A stretch of 64,000 bases of DNA. Origin: Adiantum capillus-veneris. Taxonomy: Eukaryota > Streptophyta > Polypodiopsida > Polypodiales > Pteridaceae. Shown here one piece after another: positions 45,597 to 56,151 of this stretch. The notes beneath the pieces are model-generated. The model ran no database searches. It saw nothing but the letters and a program-made list of their open reading frames with translations, and was not told the origin of the DNA. The position numbers were made by a program, and so were the translations under genes. Every line of letters begins with the position of its first letter. Position 1 is the first letter of the stretch. The stretch spans positions 54,543,768-54,607,767 of the forward strand of contig CM043944.1 of the NCBI GenBank assembly GCA_014529385.2, in the 5' to 3' direction.

Positions 45597-48500
45597 ATGG
45601 GCTCAAATTCAGCCGAGAGTTCAAGTACAGCAGAACAAGCCAATAGTAGTGGCAACACAAGTGCAACTACAACCGACCACATCTATAGGTATATGGCTAC
45701 AATGGAGATAAAGTCTTGTACACAGATTTACAAGGCCATAGATATCTAATGAGCAGTAAAAGCAACACAGAAGCCAAGATCTTATTGATCAGAGTAAAGC
45801 CAGATTCAGAAAACTTCCAGATGCTCACAGATTTCAATGGAGCCAGGTATTGCAAGCTTAAAGATGAAGTGCAGATAGAAGTGCAAAGAATTGACCAAAT
45901 GGTTATCCAAAAATCTGCACAAGTTCGCAAAGCATCCATTTGGTGCATTTGCAATCAGGGTCATTGTACATGGATTACAGTGGTCAGATCTATAGTCAAG
46001 AACCAGAGTTGCAAGATCCAACAGATCAACCAATTGAAGCCAATCTAATTGGAGAACCAAGCCAAAGACGATACAAAGGTCAAGATGGAGAAGTCTACAA
46101 CTTGATGCTCAGTGTTTTGAAAGAAGATGCCGATAATTTGGCAAACACAGAAATAGAAATTTCTTAGCTAGAGCTTGACATGATAGAACCTAATGAAATA
46201 CCACCAGTCATGGCATATTGCTCAAATTGTGGACGAAAAGGTAGACATTTTGCTAAGATTGTCCAAGAAATTCTAACAACAGGGATACATTAACCGCCAA
46301 GCAAAATTGGAAATGTGAATCTCGATGTAAGTGCGTTTAGCTTGTCATTTTTAATGCAATCAGATGATTCTGCATTACCATTAGAAGCACCAGTAATTAC
46401 ACTGCAAGTTTGAAATCAGCATCAAGATGCACAGGCACCTGAAAAGCTTAAAGTTGATTCTTTAAACAACAAATTCTTGCATGAATTTGGTCAAGGTGTC
46501 GATATATCACCGAATACTGAAAAGACTGTTAGGTTTGCAAATGACTCTGCATCCACTGCCACAAGTGTGCAATCATTCACGAGTCTAAGGGACATATCAA
46601 ATAGAATGATGTTAGCTTTGTATGGCACACATAATTCATATGCACACTATGTAGACCAAAAAGGAAAACTGTACAAAAAGGATCAAATAGTTTTTGAACG
46701 ACCCACATATCAACTCATAGAAGTATGTCCAATGATAGATCAGAAAGGATGGTTCATTTCAGAGGAAAGAATCTATTATAGCCCATCCTCTCTAGAGCTG
46801 AAGGATATTACCCGAGTGAACCCAAAAATCTGTTCAGAGCCAAACTCTCCTCTATCAAAAATCAAGCTTCAATGTTGTGACCAAACAAACATATACTTTG
46901 ACCAAAATAGTTGTAGATATAGATGAGAGTCTAGCATCTATGACTCCTTGGGTCATGAAACCACAAAATCTCATATCATAAGAGATCCATGGGATAGACA
47001 ATATCAGGGCAAAGATAATGCTATTTATAGCTTGAATTGGGGAATAATTTGTCATGTTTCAAGGAGATACATAGGAAACTATGTAGAAGGTTTACAGATG
47101 CCAAATGTCAACAGTTCTATCCAAAGTGTGCCTTTATAATCCCAAAAGGTGAGACGAAACCAAAGCCAAACAACTTTGAACTCTTACAATGAAGTAGGCT
47201 ATAATGATCACCAACCAACAGACCCCTTCAAGGCAGAAACCATTGAAAGACCATATGGTTTTTGGAAGTTTCCAATTGACCCAGATTCCATCAGAGTCTG
47301 CAGATAAATGCTTATATGAAGATCATCAGGGACAAAAGTTTCAACTGATCTCCACAAGTTAGAGTCAAAAGCCGACAAAGCCCATAGTGTTCAAACAATT
47401 ATATGTGACCAAGCTCACATATGCATATCAAGATGCACAGGGTAGCAAATATCACCAAGATCATGACCTTGTACAAACCTATTTGGAGATGATGCAAAGC
47501 CTCAAGCTTCCAAAACAAGTGATAGCAAAGTCAAAGTCATTGGGAGCTAAAGTCCAACAAGCTACACAAAGGTCACCACCAAAATCTCCTCCAAAGAGAC
47601 AGATTCTTCCAAAAAGTACAGTGGATCTATTAAGATCAAGAGTTACCCAGATCCATGAGGACAATGCTCAACAATTGCAAAAAAGTGCAATATTACAACA
47701 ATACAAGTCGACATTAACGAAAGCAGGTGGTCAAACCAAATAAAATGCAGATAAAGTTCAACCAAAGGACACTACCACAACAAAAGCAGTCAATTCAGAC
47801 ACGAATCCTAAGATGATCAAGTGCAACATTGTTAATGTAAATGAAAAAACTGTCAAGAGAAGTAAAGCTGGATTTTCAACTAGACAAAAACCTCATGTCT
47901 TTTCGCACTTGGAAAAGATGTGGCGAACCACAGCTGGAAGATGCTCCTGAATTTGTGAACATATCAGCAAACAAATGAGCAAAATGCTGGGGAATCATCT
48001 GCACCACCATTGAAGTAAGTTCATAGATCATTAAAGCTCAATTCCATGTGATCACAATAAAAGATATGCCAGAGGAGATCATAATGGGAATGCCAATGGC
48101 CCAAAAGGTCCTAGAGATATAGAGTTCAATGAAGATGCAGTCATCACAGACATCAAAGAATGAAGACCAAGACTGGTCTTTCGCGGATGACAGCACAAAG
48201 GCCTCAAGCACAATTCAAATGGAAGATCTTATTGAAGATGATTCATCTCCATTGACCAAAACTGTAGAAGAGCTTAAAGAAAATTAGGCAATAGCAAGTG
48301 CATATCAAACAGAGCAAAGAGCAACCATGGAAGCTATTGAGCAGAGAATGCCACCAAAGCCAGAAGTTAAGAAGAACGAGGTTGCAGTCAACCAAGAAGC
48401 AATAGGAAGTCCAAAAATCAATCACTCATTGCTAGTTGAATCAGCTGATGAAAGTCTGATTGGAATATAGGGTCTCAAGCCACCCTCCATAGAGACACAG

Positions 48501-50620
48501 TTAGATCAAGATGAGACCATGGAAAAAGCAGAACAAAGATCTTCAATAGAACCAAAAATGCTCGATTTAGAGTTGCACAAGTCACAAGAATCAAAGAAAA
48601 ATCTTGCAGACAAAGGTAAAGCTAAAGTGGACCTTCCATCGATTAACACAAAAGGTGTGACAGCATATGCCTCTACATCAAAGAGCCCTCATGGATCATC
48701 TTCTTCAAGCAAGTCAAGCTTTCAAAACTTCAAGTCAATTGCTGACTCAATTGAACTCTCTAAGGAGACACCAAAAAAAGCAAAGGTATATCAACCAAAG
48801 TACTCAAGAAAGCAAAGGAAAGTCAAGAAAGTGGTTGTTCCAAGCAGTTTCGTCATAGTCAATGATCCGGTTTGGGTTGAAGACAAGAAATCAACACAAA
48901 AAGACAAACACATGGGATGGATAGCTTCACAATGGAGCTTAAAGGAACAGGAGTAATATGGAGGTAACAGACATATATGGGTAACAACATCGCAGGTTAG
49001 GGCATATGAATTAACTTCAACTCCCTCCCAAGAAAGAAGGCCCACAAGGTATCAACCTCGATAATGTCCTAGGATACCTAAGAAACAGGTATACAAAAAA
49101 GCAACATTGAAGATGCCAAAGTCTACCACAACTTTCAAGAGGATACAGAACAAAGACGGATCTCAAAGGATGTTCCTCTTGGACAAGGATTATACACAAG
49201 CTATACAAAGATTTGGCTACCAGTCAACCAAAAGCCAGCTGCAACTAAACCAAACCCGCATGAAGATCTCAAGAAATCAACAAGACCTAGAGAAAAGCAA
49301 AGTCAACAATGGAGATACAAAGGTATCAAGAGATTTTGATTCCTAAGTCTTCCAATGCTCCTAGTCAAAATTCAAAGGTCAATGATCAAGAGAGGCCTAC
49401 AACAACATCAAAGACTCCTATCAACATGCCTATTTGAAAAATCAAACAGATAATGGAGTCTTCACAGTCAAAGAAGGACGACCCAACCAACACAAATGCA
49501 GATTCAAAGATGATAAAACAGGTACGGCAAAAGTAACCTTCAATGCCAACTTGGTCCTTCACTAATCCTCTTTTTGAGGATTCAAGCTTACTTTAACCTG
49601 AAGAAATGTTTGTAGTAAGCTCAAGAATGTAAAAAATCAAGTCGCCAGGGTGCAAAAAACACTCTTTCGCATAGTCAGAGTCGGGCTACTGAGCCATGAA
49701 ATGAGCAAAGCATTAGTCCCAAAGCTTCAAGTCATATTAAACTATGTGATAAGAGTCGTAGTTATTAGGCTTACGCTCAAGCTGGAAGAGTTGGGCATAT
49801 CTAAAGTCATGTTGCTCATGCTGGATGAGATGAGCATAAGAGTCAAATTCTATTAACTTACAATTGGTGGAGTTTCATAGAGTTCAACACTCACGCATAG
49901 TGCATAGTGAGATGAGAGCACATATCCTCATCAACGAAAAATATTCTTAAAGGGGTGCTAGCTTACAAAGCCATGTCAAATGCTTTTATATCTACACCAT
50001 CTTTTTGAATAACCCCTCAAAATCATTCTTGCACAGCATATTGTTTCCCATACATTTTTGTGTATGCATAAATAGGATGTCCTATCATTAGACATATGCA
50101 TAAAACACTCTTTTTTTGCTTCCACCTATGCACCTTGAGTGGACTACAACAGGAAAACCAATGTTCCATTATGCTAACCTTTCATATTTGCTGCCTTTTT
50201 AATTCCATATCTATCATCAAATAATCCATTCAATACTTTATTAATATTTCCCATGCTAATAAGTCCTCCAATAATGCGCATATCCCAAAGGCACTTTTTT
50301 TCCATTGGGTTTTTCCCTTTGATTATCCAAGTTATAGACCCTAGTTTAGAACCTCATCATTCTACTTCTCTTGTACATACTTTTCATAAATAAAATACAG
50401 CCTCCTCATTATGCTATTACAAGGGACAAATGCAACATCATCTCTCACACCAGACATACTCAGACCAATGAAGATGATGCACAAATTGAACCTCATCAAC
50501 AAATCCAACGACAAAATGAAGATAATCAGCCCATCAACCACCAATAAAAAACCTTCCACAGTCTCCACGGACACCTTTCAACAGTACCCAAGGACGGGCA
50601 CTAAAATAGGAAGGGGGTAA
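45597..50620 (+). pseudogene. Gag/protease-like region with YxDxxGxxY repeats (retroelement D)
   Basis: The ATG at 45597 (MGSNSAESSSTAEQ) begins a Ser/Thr-rich start. After a frame change near 45690, a motif of the form Y-x-D-x-x-G-x-x-Y recurs: 45719 (YTDLQGHRY), 45824 (LTDFNGARY), 45967 (YMDYSGQIY), 46072 (YKGQDGEVY), 46648 (YVDQKGKLY), 47002 (YQGKDNAIY), 47426 (YQDAQGSKY). The first two and the next two are each exactly 105 bp apart. A zinc-knuckle-like CSNCGRKGRHFAK at about 46216 is broken before its last Cys. At about 48070-48115 the block KDMPEEIIMGMPMAQKVLEI resembles the second half of a gypsy aspartic protease. Lys/Ser-rich frames continue to 49350. The coding strand is A-rich. No RT or integrase is present. 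Function of the repeated motif is unknown to me. Confidence 0.55.
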
Positions 50621-51416
50621 TGTTAACTGAGTCAATTTCAGTTAATAGAAGTTGCTAAAGACCGAAGATGTACGGATGCACATCGAGGATGAATAAAAAG
50701 AAGTAGTAAAAGATTGGAACTATACATTTTTCACGTTTCTCAAAATGGTCATGTGTTGTAAATTCGCAATTTATTTCAAGCCATTGTAATATTTCTAATG
50801 TGTTACAGGCTCAATGGGAGTTTCAAGTTGTAAAGAATAGGTCACTTACTATGCCTAGGTTGAACATTCAGTAAGTGGTGAGCCCTAAAGGCCTTGGGCG
50901 CCCGAACAATGCATATTTTTAACCTAGGTATATAAGGCAATGTGTAAAAGAGATTAGGGTTCTCAAGCTCATTTGTTGAGAGCACTTTTTGATGAGAGCT
51001 CTTGAAGTGTGTGGCTATGTAGTCCTTGAGATTCTCCTTGCTCATGAGACTTGATTAACACTAATCAATGATTCATTCTCTCTCACTATGCCTCTCTCTT
51101 ACTCCTTATGATTGCCTATGATGCTTATTAACTAGATCTTAACCAATTAGTGGTTAATCCCTCTCTAATCTTGTGTGATTTCCCTCTTTTTCTTGTGCGT
51201 GCATGTAGGTTTGATTGGAGTGTGGTGCTCGATAGATCTATGTGTGTGTGCTTGCGATTAGTGTGTTGCATGATAAAAATTAGTGTTGTGTGCGTTTTGC
51301 AGTTGTAGTGTGTGTGATTGGGTTGATTGGATGTGGAGAGAAGTGATATGGAGATTGCCCTTCATTGTGTATTAGCTCCTCCGTAGGCCAACAAGCTCAC
51401 CCCATAGAGTTAACCA
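50621..51416 (+). repeat. Probable 3' LTR of retroelement D
   Basis: A polypurine tract (AGGAAGGGGG, about 50609-50618) precedes TGTTAACTGAG at 50621. An end at 51416 (AGTTAACCA) would give near-matching inverted termini. A TATA box (TATATAAGG, 50929-50937) lies about 310 bp in, with an AT-rich transcribed part after it. No 5' LTR copy was recognised before 45597, so the identification is tentative. Confidence 0.5.
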
Positions 51417-52436
51417 TTTTTGTTGCCATGATTAGCTGACAAACCGTGTGAGTGTTTCCATGCCCTAGCCGGGTAGCACTATCAGGACACCGGCAAGGCT
51501 GGACTAAACAAGGGCAAGGCCGGGCTAGGCAGTGTGGGAAGGGAGTCGAAGGGCAAAGGGCCAGGGGCTATGCTATATAGTGGGTGGTTGGGTGGTGGAC
51601 TCCTAGGTTCTAGTTCCCCTTGTCTAACATTTGTATTAAGAACTTGGTTCTTTTTTGAGAAAGGCACAGCCATGGAGGAGGGGAGCCACAAACTTGCATG
51701 AGCAAGTTGCATGTCAAGGTCAAGAAACTGTGGAGCACCCCTCCTGTGAGGAAGAAGACAAGCAGGAATTTTGTGGGCAACCCCCCTTGCAAGGAGGAGC
51801 TCCCAAGGTAGGACTTGCACCAAACTCATCCCTTTCGGGCTCTATGGCATCATACCGGGTGGGGAGCATTTCACGACCCAAGACTGAAGCCCCTTGCTCA
51901 ACATAGCAGCCGCCATGGCCCTTTCTTCTTTACTCGTGTGCTACTGTAAGTGGCCATAGCCGCTAAGTTCGTGGTTTTTCACATTGCAAGGGCGCCCAAC
52001 CCCTTTGGGGTTAGTGGCCACACCCTTTTTTTCAAGAACAAGGGGCGGTACCCATAGTGGGATACCCCCCCCACCCCCCCCCCCCCCCTCGTGTGCGGAT
52101 TCGGCAAGGTCCGACAAGGTGCGGCATCTCGACACGGCTGGCACAAACTTCGAGTTCCCAATTCTCTGCTTATTACCGGCAAAAACTCGGAGATTTAAGA
52201 AAAGCATTCCGACGGGAGTTTAAAGTACAACTACCTTTCAAAATAAATTAAAGATTGCAAGAATAATTGATTTGGCTACCAAGGAATTGCCTAATTCCCT
52301 ATACAACGGGCAATATGGATCAATTTCCACCAGTATACTATCGATTTTGACGGAATTAGCAAGGCTAATTACATTTTGCGAGTGCTCTCAATCTCATGTA
52401 TTTTTTTGACTATTCCTTGCACCGCACTGTGTCGCC
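51417..52436 (+). other. Leader of gypsy element B
   Basis: No gene. 51480-51610 resembles the LTR/leader end of element A (GGCAAGGCCGGGCTAGGCAG, TATATAG, GGTTGGGTGG), consistent with an LTR or leader relic. A C run of about 20 bases lies at 52068-52089. A clear primer-binding site is not visible. Confidence 0.45.
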
Positions 52437-53560
52437 ATGGATTCAGATATCAATATGACATTTGATTTTGAGCAATGCCGGATCCTACCCATGATGGCCC
52501 GCAGCTGGATCCTCTCAAGGAGAGTACCTGCGACGCTACGGTAGGTGATGACACTTACGAATTGCTCGATATTCAAGAATTTCGTGCACTTCAGACATGC
52601 ATGTCGGTCATGGATGAAAATTTTAAAGCTTTAAATGCAGATGTTACTAAACTATCCACATTAGTGATTCAATTGATGCAATAGATATCCAAGGGTTCTG
52701 CTAACATGCATATGCATGAGCACATTGCTACACAAGGGCAAGGCCCAAATGCTGATACGTTTCATAATCTCATTGCAAAAGAGGTGGATGAATTGTTTAA
52801 AAACACCAAACCATCGATTTTTAAGGGAGAAGACCGGGATAGGCAATAAGGATGCAGTGAATATCTTTCTCAGCAAGTGGGATGGAATTCACGCCTTATG
52901 GTGTACTCCGGACGCAGTCAGAGATCTGCAAACGAGCTTAAATCTAGAAGGCAAGGCCTACAAATGGTGGATGTCTCTCAAAGAGAAGAATATCATACCA
53001 CAGAGTCGGTCAGCTTTTGAAGCTATGCTTAGCAAAAACAATTTGCCCACAAATGAGGCAAATCGGAATTGGACGGCTTGGGACACATGTTCCATGCGCC
53101 AATACCCATCATTGCTTGAATATATCTCTCACTCTATCAGAATGTTATCCTCAAGTTGAAAGGCAAGGATAAATTTCAACGTACGGGGGTTTATACGAGG
53201 TCTGACACCAGAGTTTAAGAAGTATGTCAAGACCCAAGACCCTAAAACACTTGAGGAAGCCATAGTGAAAGCACATATTCATGATGATCTAGATGAAAAG
53301 AAAGCACATAATAGTCACATGCCTGCTAATACACATGGTAATACACGCACTCAGTATGGGCACAATAAAAGGAAATTTATAGTTGCCAATTCAGATGCAT
53401 CTAAAAATCGCAAGGGGTGTAGGGGTCCTCTCTCTCCTGAGGACTTTGATAAAGCTAAGAAGGAAAAAATATGTTTTCAATGTTTAGGAAGCAGTCATGG
53501 AAAAAAGGATTGTCCCAAGGGGAAATCTGCTGCTCATGGCAAGGAGAAAGCAGTGCACAT
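52437..53560 (+). pseudogene. Gypsy element B: gag and zinc knuckle
   Basis: The ATG at 52437 (MDSDINMTFDFEQ) aligns with the gag start of element A. The coiled segment ALNADVTKLSTLVIQL (52629-52676) matches the same part of element A. The gag core follows across frame changes (RDLQTSLNLEGKAYKWWMSL at 52921-52980; WTAWDTCSM near 53070). A CCHC knuckle at 53472-53513 reads C-F-Q-C-L-G-S-S-H-G-K-K-D-C. Breaks lie at about 52475, 52682, 52848 and 53157. Confidence 0.82.
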
Positions 53561-54090
53561 GGTGCAACTGCTACCTCTTGAGTCTTCCTCACGCTTCTCT
53601 ACAGTGGAAGTAACACACACAGAGGTGGTACATGAATGCTGTCTCACAGCTTCCATGTGGCAACAAACCTTTGGACCACATGAGTTAGTACGTATGCACG
53701 GATATCTGCAAGGCCACAAGGTACGCATCTGGGTAGATGATGGTGCTACTCACAATTTCATCAATTATGGATTGGTGAAAAAATCAAATTTCCTCAAACT
53801 CCGAGTACCCATTGCTACAAGGTAGCAATGATGAATGGACATGATACTCAAATCTGGGATACTCAATGCCGAGCTGTTCCGTTGGAAGTACAAGGTTACT
53901 CCACATGCTTGGATTTTCAAGTTATGAACATGGAAAGGGTAGACGTGGTTCTTGGTAGGGAGTGGTTGCATAGCCTAGGACCATCAGTGAAGCATAGCTA
54001 TGAGCACAACAGCTTGATGTCTGAATCGCATGGCACACATGTGTTGTTGTTAGGAGAGAAGGATATACCTTCATCCCATTCATGGTAGTG
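53561..54090 (+). pseudogene. Gypsy element B: aspartic protease
   Basis: RIWVDDGATHNFINYGLVKK (53730-53790) is the active-site region, with Asp-Asp-Gly as in element A. LDFQVMNMERVDVVLGREW at 53910-53965 is the second half. A frame change lies at about 53822 and a stop at about 54088. Immediately downstream the sequence jumps to the integrase head, so RT and RNase H are deleted. Confidence 0.82.
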
Positions 54091-54119
54091 TAACGTTAAC
54101 CTCACACCTAGTTCTCCTC

Positions 54120-55010
54120 TATCGAGTGATGAACTATAGTGATGGAAGCATTTCACCATCAACAATGGGTACCTACTCCATCAGGGGAGAGTTTGTGTAC
54201 CGACGGACACAGACATTCGGCGCCAAATTCTTTATGAATGTCATGATAGTCCAAGTGCAAGGCACCCGGGTATTAGAAAAACTTATTCTCTCATACGATG
54301 AAAGTTTTACTGGCCAGGTATACATGGCTTTGTTCAAGCTTATGTCTTACATTGCGAAAGTGTCCAGTTAACAAAGCAGAGTGCTTGAAAGCAGGAGGAC
54401 CCTTACATCCTTTGGAGATTCCCAATGGAAAATGTCCAAGGTCACGACTCGGTATGGGTGGTCGCAGACCGGTTGAATAAACTATGTAAGTTTATTCCAA
54501 CCAAATCATCAGTTAAGACACCAAAACTAGCCAAGCTATTTGTGGACAATCTATACAAACTGTATGTTTTTCCAAGTAACATTTTCAGCGAGATCGTGAT
54601 CCCAATTTTAACAGTAACTTTTGGAGAGCTCTGTGTAAACGATTGGGTACACAACTGAACCTCAGTACAGCCGATTATCCAAAAACAGATAGTCTGGCTG
54701 AACGAGTTAACCAGGTGCTAGAGGATATGCTAAGAGCATACATCAGCAAAAAACAGCCAAACTCGGAAGAATACTTACCTATTCTCGAGTTTGCCTACAA
54801 CAGTGCTAAGCATGCCACGACTGGATTTAGTCCTTTCATGCTCATGTATGGGTTTCAACCTAGGTCATCTGTTACGGTGGGGTTGGCAACAGAAAAACTC
54901 CATCAGGTTAAGGATTTTCTCCAAGTGAGAAATGTCGGCAAGCTACCTTTGAGGAAGGGGAGGAAGTATTTTTACGTGTGCCAGAACATTCAAAAAGATT
55001 GAAAACTGGG
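54120..55010 (+). pseudogene. Gypsy element B: integrase, broken and internally deleted
   Basis: The head aligns with element A (RWKHFTINNGYLL-like start, YRRTQTFGAKF, then across a shift the HPGI and FYWPGIHGF positions). A jump near 54420-54440 (NGKCPRSR / ENVQGHDS) has removed the segment with the first catalytic Asp. HDSVWVVADRLNKLCKFIP, LAKLFVDNLYKLYVFPSNI, then DSLAERVNQVLEDMLRAYIS and LEFAYNSAKHATTGFSPFML belong to the core and its end. The second catalytic Asp region at about 54590-54610 is altered. The element could not integrate with this protein. Confidence 0.83.
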
Positions 55011-55745
55011 CCAACACCTAAATTATCTCCCCGATATTGTGGGCCTTTCAAAATACTCAAGCGAGTAGGTGATCGTTCTTGCAAACTATTGCTCAAATGG
55101 TCTCAGGAAATTGTTAGCTTTCTTTCCTTTAAATCTAGATTTGATAACAAGAAAGACAGATCCAAACAACAAAAAAAAAACTTCCAGTTGATTGTAGGAC
55201 GATTGTATCATCTAGGCTCGGACCAAATTCTAGGATTATGTATAAATCCTGAGGAATTCCAGTGTTATCTTGAAGAAGCACATGTCCAAGATTGTGCATT
55301 TCATTGTTCAACAATGAAAACATACCAAAGACTGAAACAATTAAGGGTTTATTGGCCAACTATGTATGCTCACACACATGCTTATGTTAACAATTATTGT
55401 ACTATATGTAGTGCCAAACGACCGGTGGATCACGCGACATTGTTTCAAGTAAACATTGCACCTGCATGGAGTCAATATATCATTGATTTCTTAACAACAA
55501 GGACATTTCCTGAAAACATAACAAAAGCGCGGAAAAGGGCTATAGATCTGAAGGCTCGCGATATTAATTTAGTTGGGAATCAACTCTATAAGCGAGGAAA
55601 GGACAATCAACTTAGAATCTGTGCATGTGAAAGCGAATACCTGCTGATTCTAGAACACGCACATGGAGGAATAAGTGGAGGCCATTTTAAAGGCGATAAG
55701 ACGGAAAAATTTGTCTTAACCGCAGGAATATGGTGGCCTACATTT
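54978..55745 (+). pseudogene. Chain of integrase pieces: C-terminal end plus two zinc-binding heads
   Basis: One open frame holds three blocks. First, the integrase C-terminal SH3-like end (SKRLKTGPTPKLSPRYCGPF, from 54984). Second, a complete HHCC head (IVGRLYHLGSDQILGLC at about 55191, then H-V-Q-D-C-A-F-H, YWPTMYAHTHAYVNNYCTIC). Third, a linker YIIDFLTTRTFPENITKARK and another head (LVGNQLYKRGKDNQLRIC at about 55569, HAHGGISGGHFKGDKTEKFV, AGIWWPT), which is cut off near 55740. The second and third blocks resemble other gypsy lineages (the latter Athila/Tat-like), not the head of elements A and B. This arrangement is odd for a single element; it is either a fusion by nested insertions or a family with doubled integrase heads. 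Confidence 0.65.
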
Positions 55746-56150
55746 CCGCGCCTATTACCGCGTGCTTTACTGCAAATATACCCGCAACAGTTACCGTGAG
55801 GATATTATCGCCAGCATTATCACAGACGGGTTTATTATTAAAATAAAGATGACCGTTTGGATTGTCCTTTGCAAGACCATCCAAAAGGTCATCTATTTTT
55901 TTATTTATTTAAGATATTTTACAAAATTATTATTAATAACAACAAAATATCACAATTGGACAATACATTGAGCCAAAAAAAGATTGATAATTTCATTTAC
56001 ATAAGTGGAATTACAATTGGGGGAGGTATTGAGCCAAAAAATGATAAGTATTGCATTTACATAAAGGGCAAAAAAAGCCCACGTGTACAAAATAGAGTAT
56101 GGTCATGTGGGATAGGGCAAGCGGGGCCCACGTATACAAAATAGAGGATG
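55745..56150. repeat. Left end region of a CACTA-related insertion, with ATTACCGCG-type words
   Basis: The integrase frame stops making sense at about 55740. From there ATTACCGCG, TTACTGCA, TTACCGTG, ATTATCGCC and ATTATCAC follow within 80 bp. Similar words (ATTACCGTG, ACTACCGC, ATTATCGC, ATTACCGCG) cluster at 61618-61665. Two short tandem duplications follow (GAGCCAAAAAA at 55971 and 56030; CCCACGTGTACAAAATAGAG at 56078 and CCCACGTATACAAAATAGAG at 56127). No exact terminal repeat or target duplication could be fixed. Confidence 0.45.
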
Positions 56151-56151
56151 C

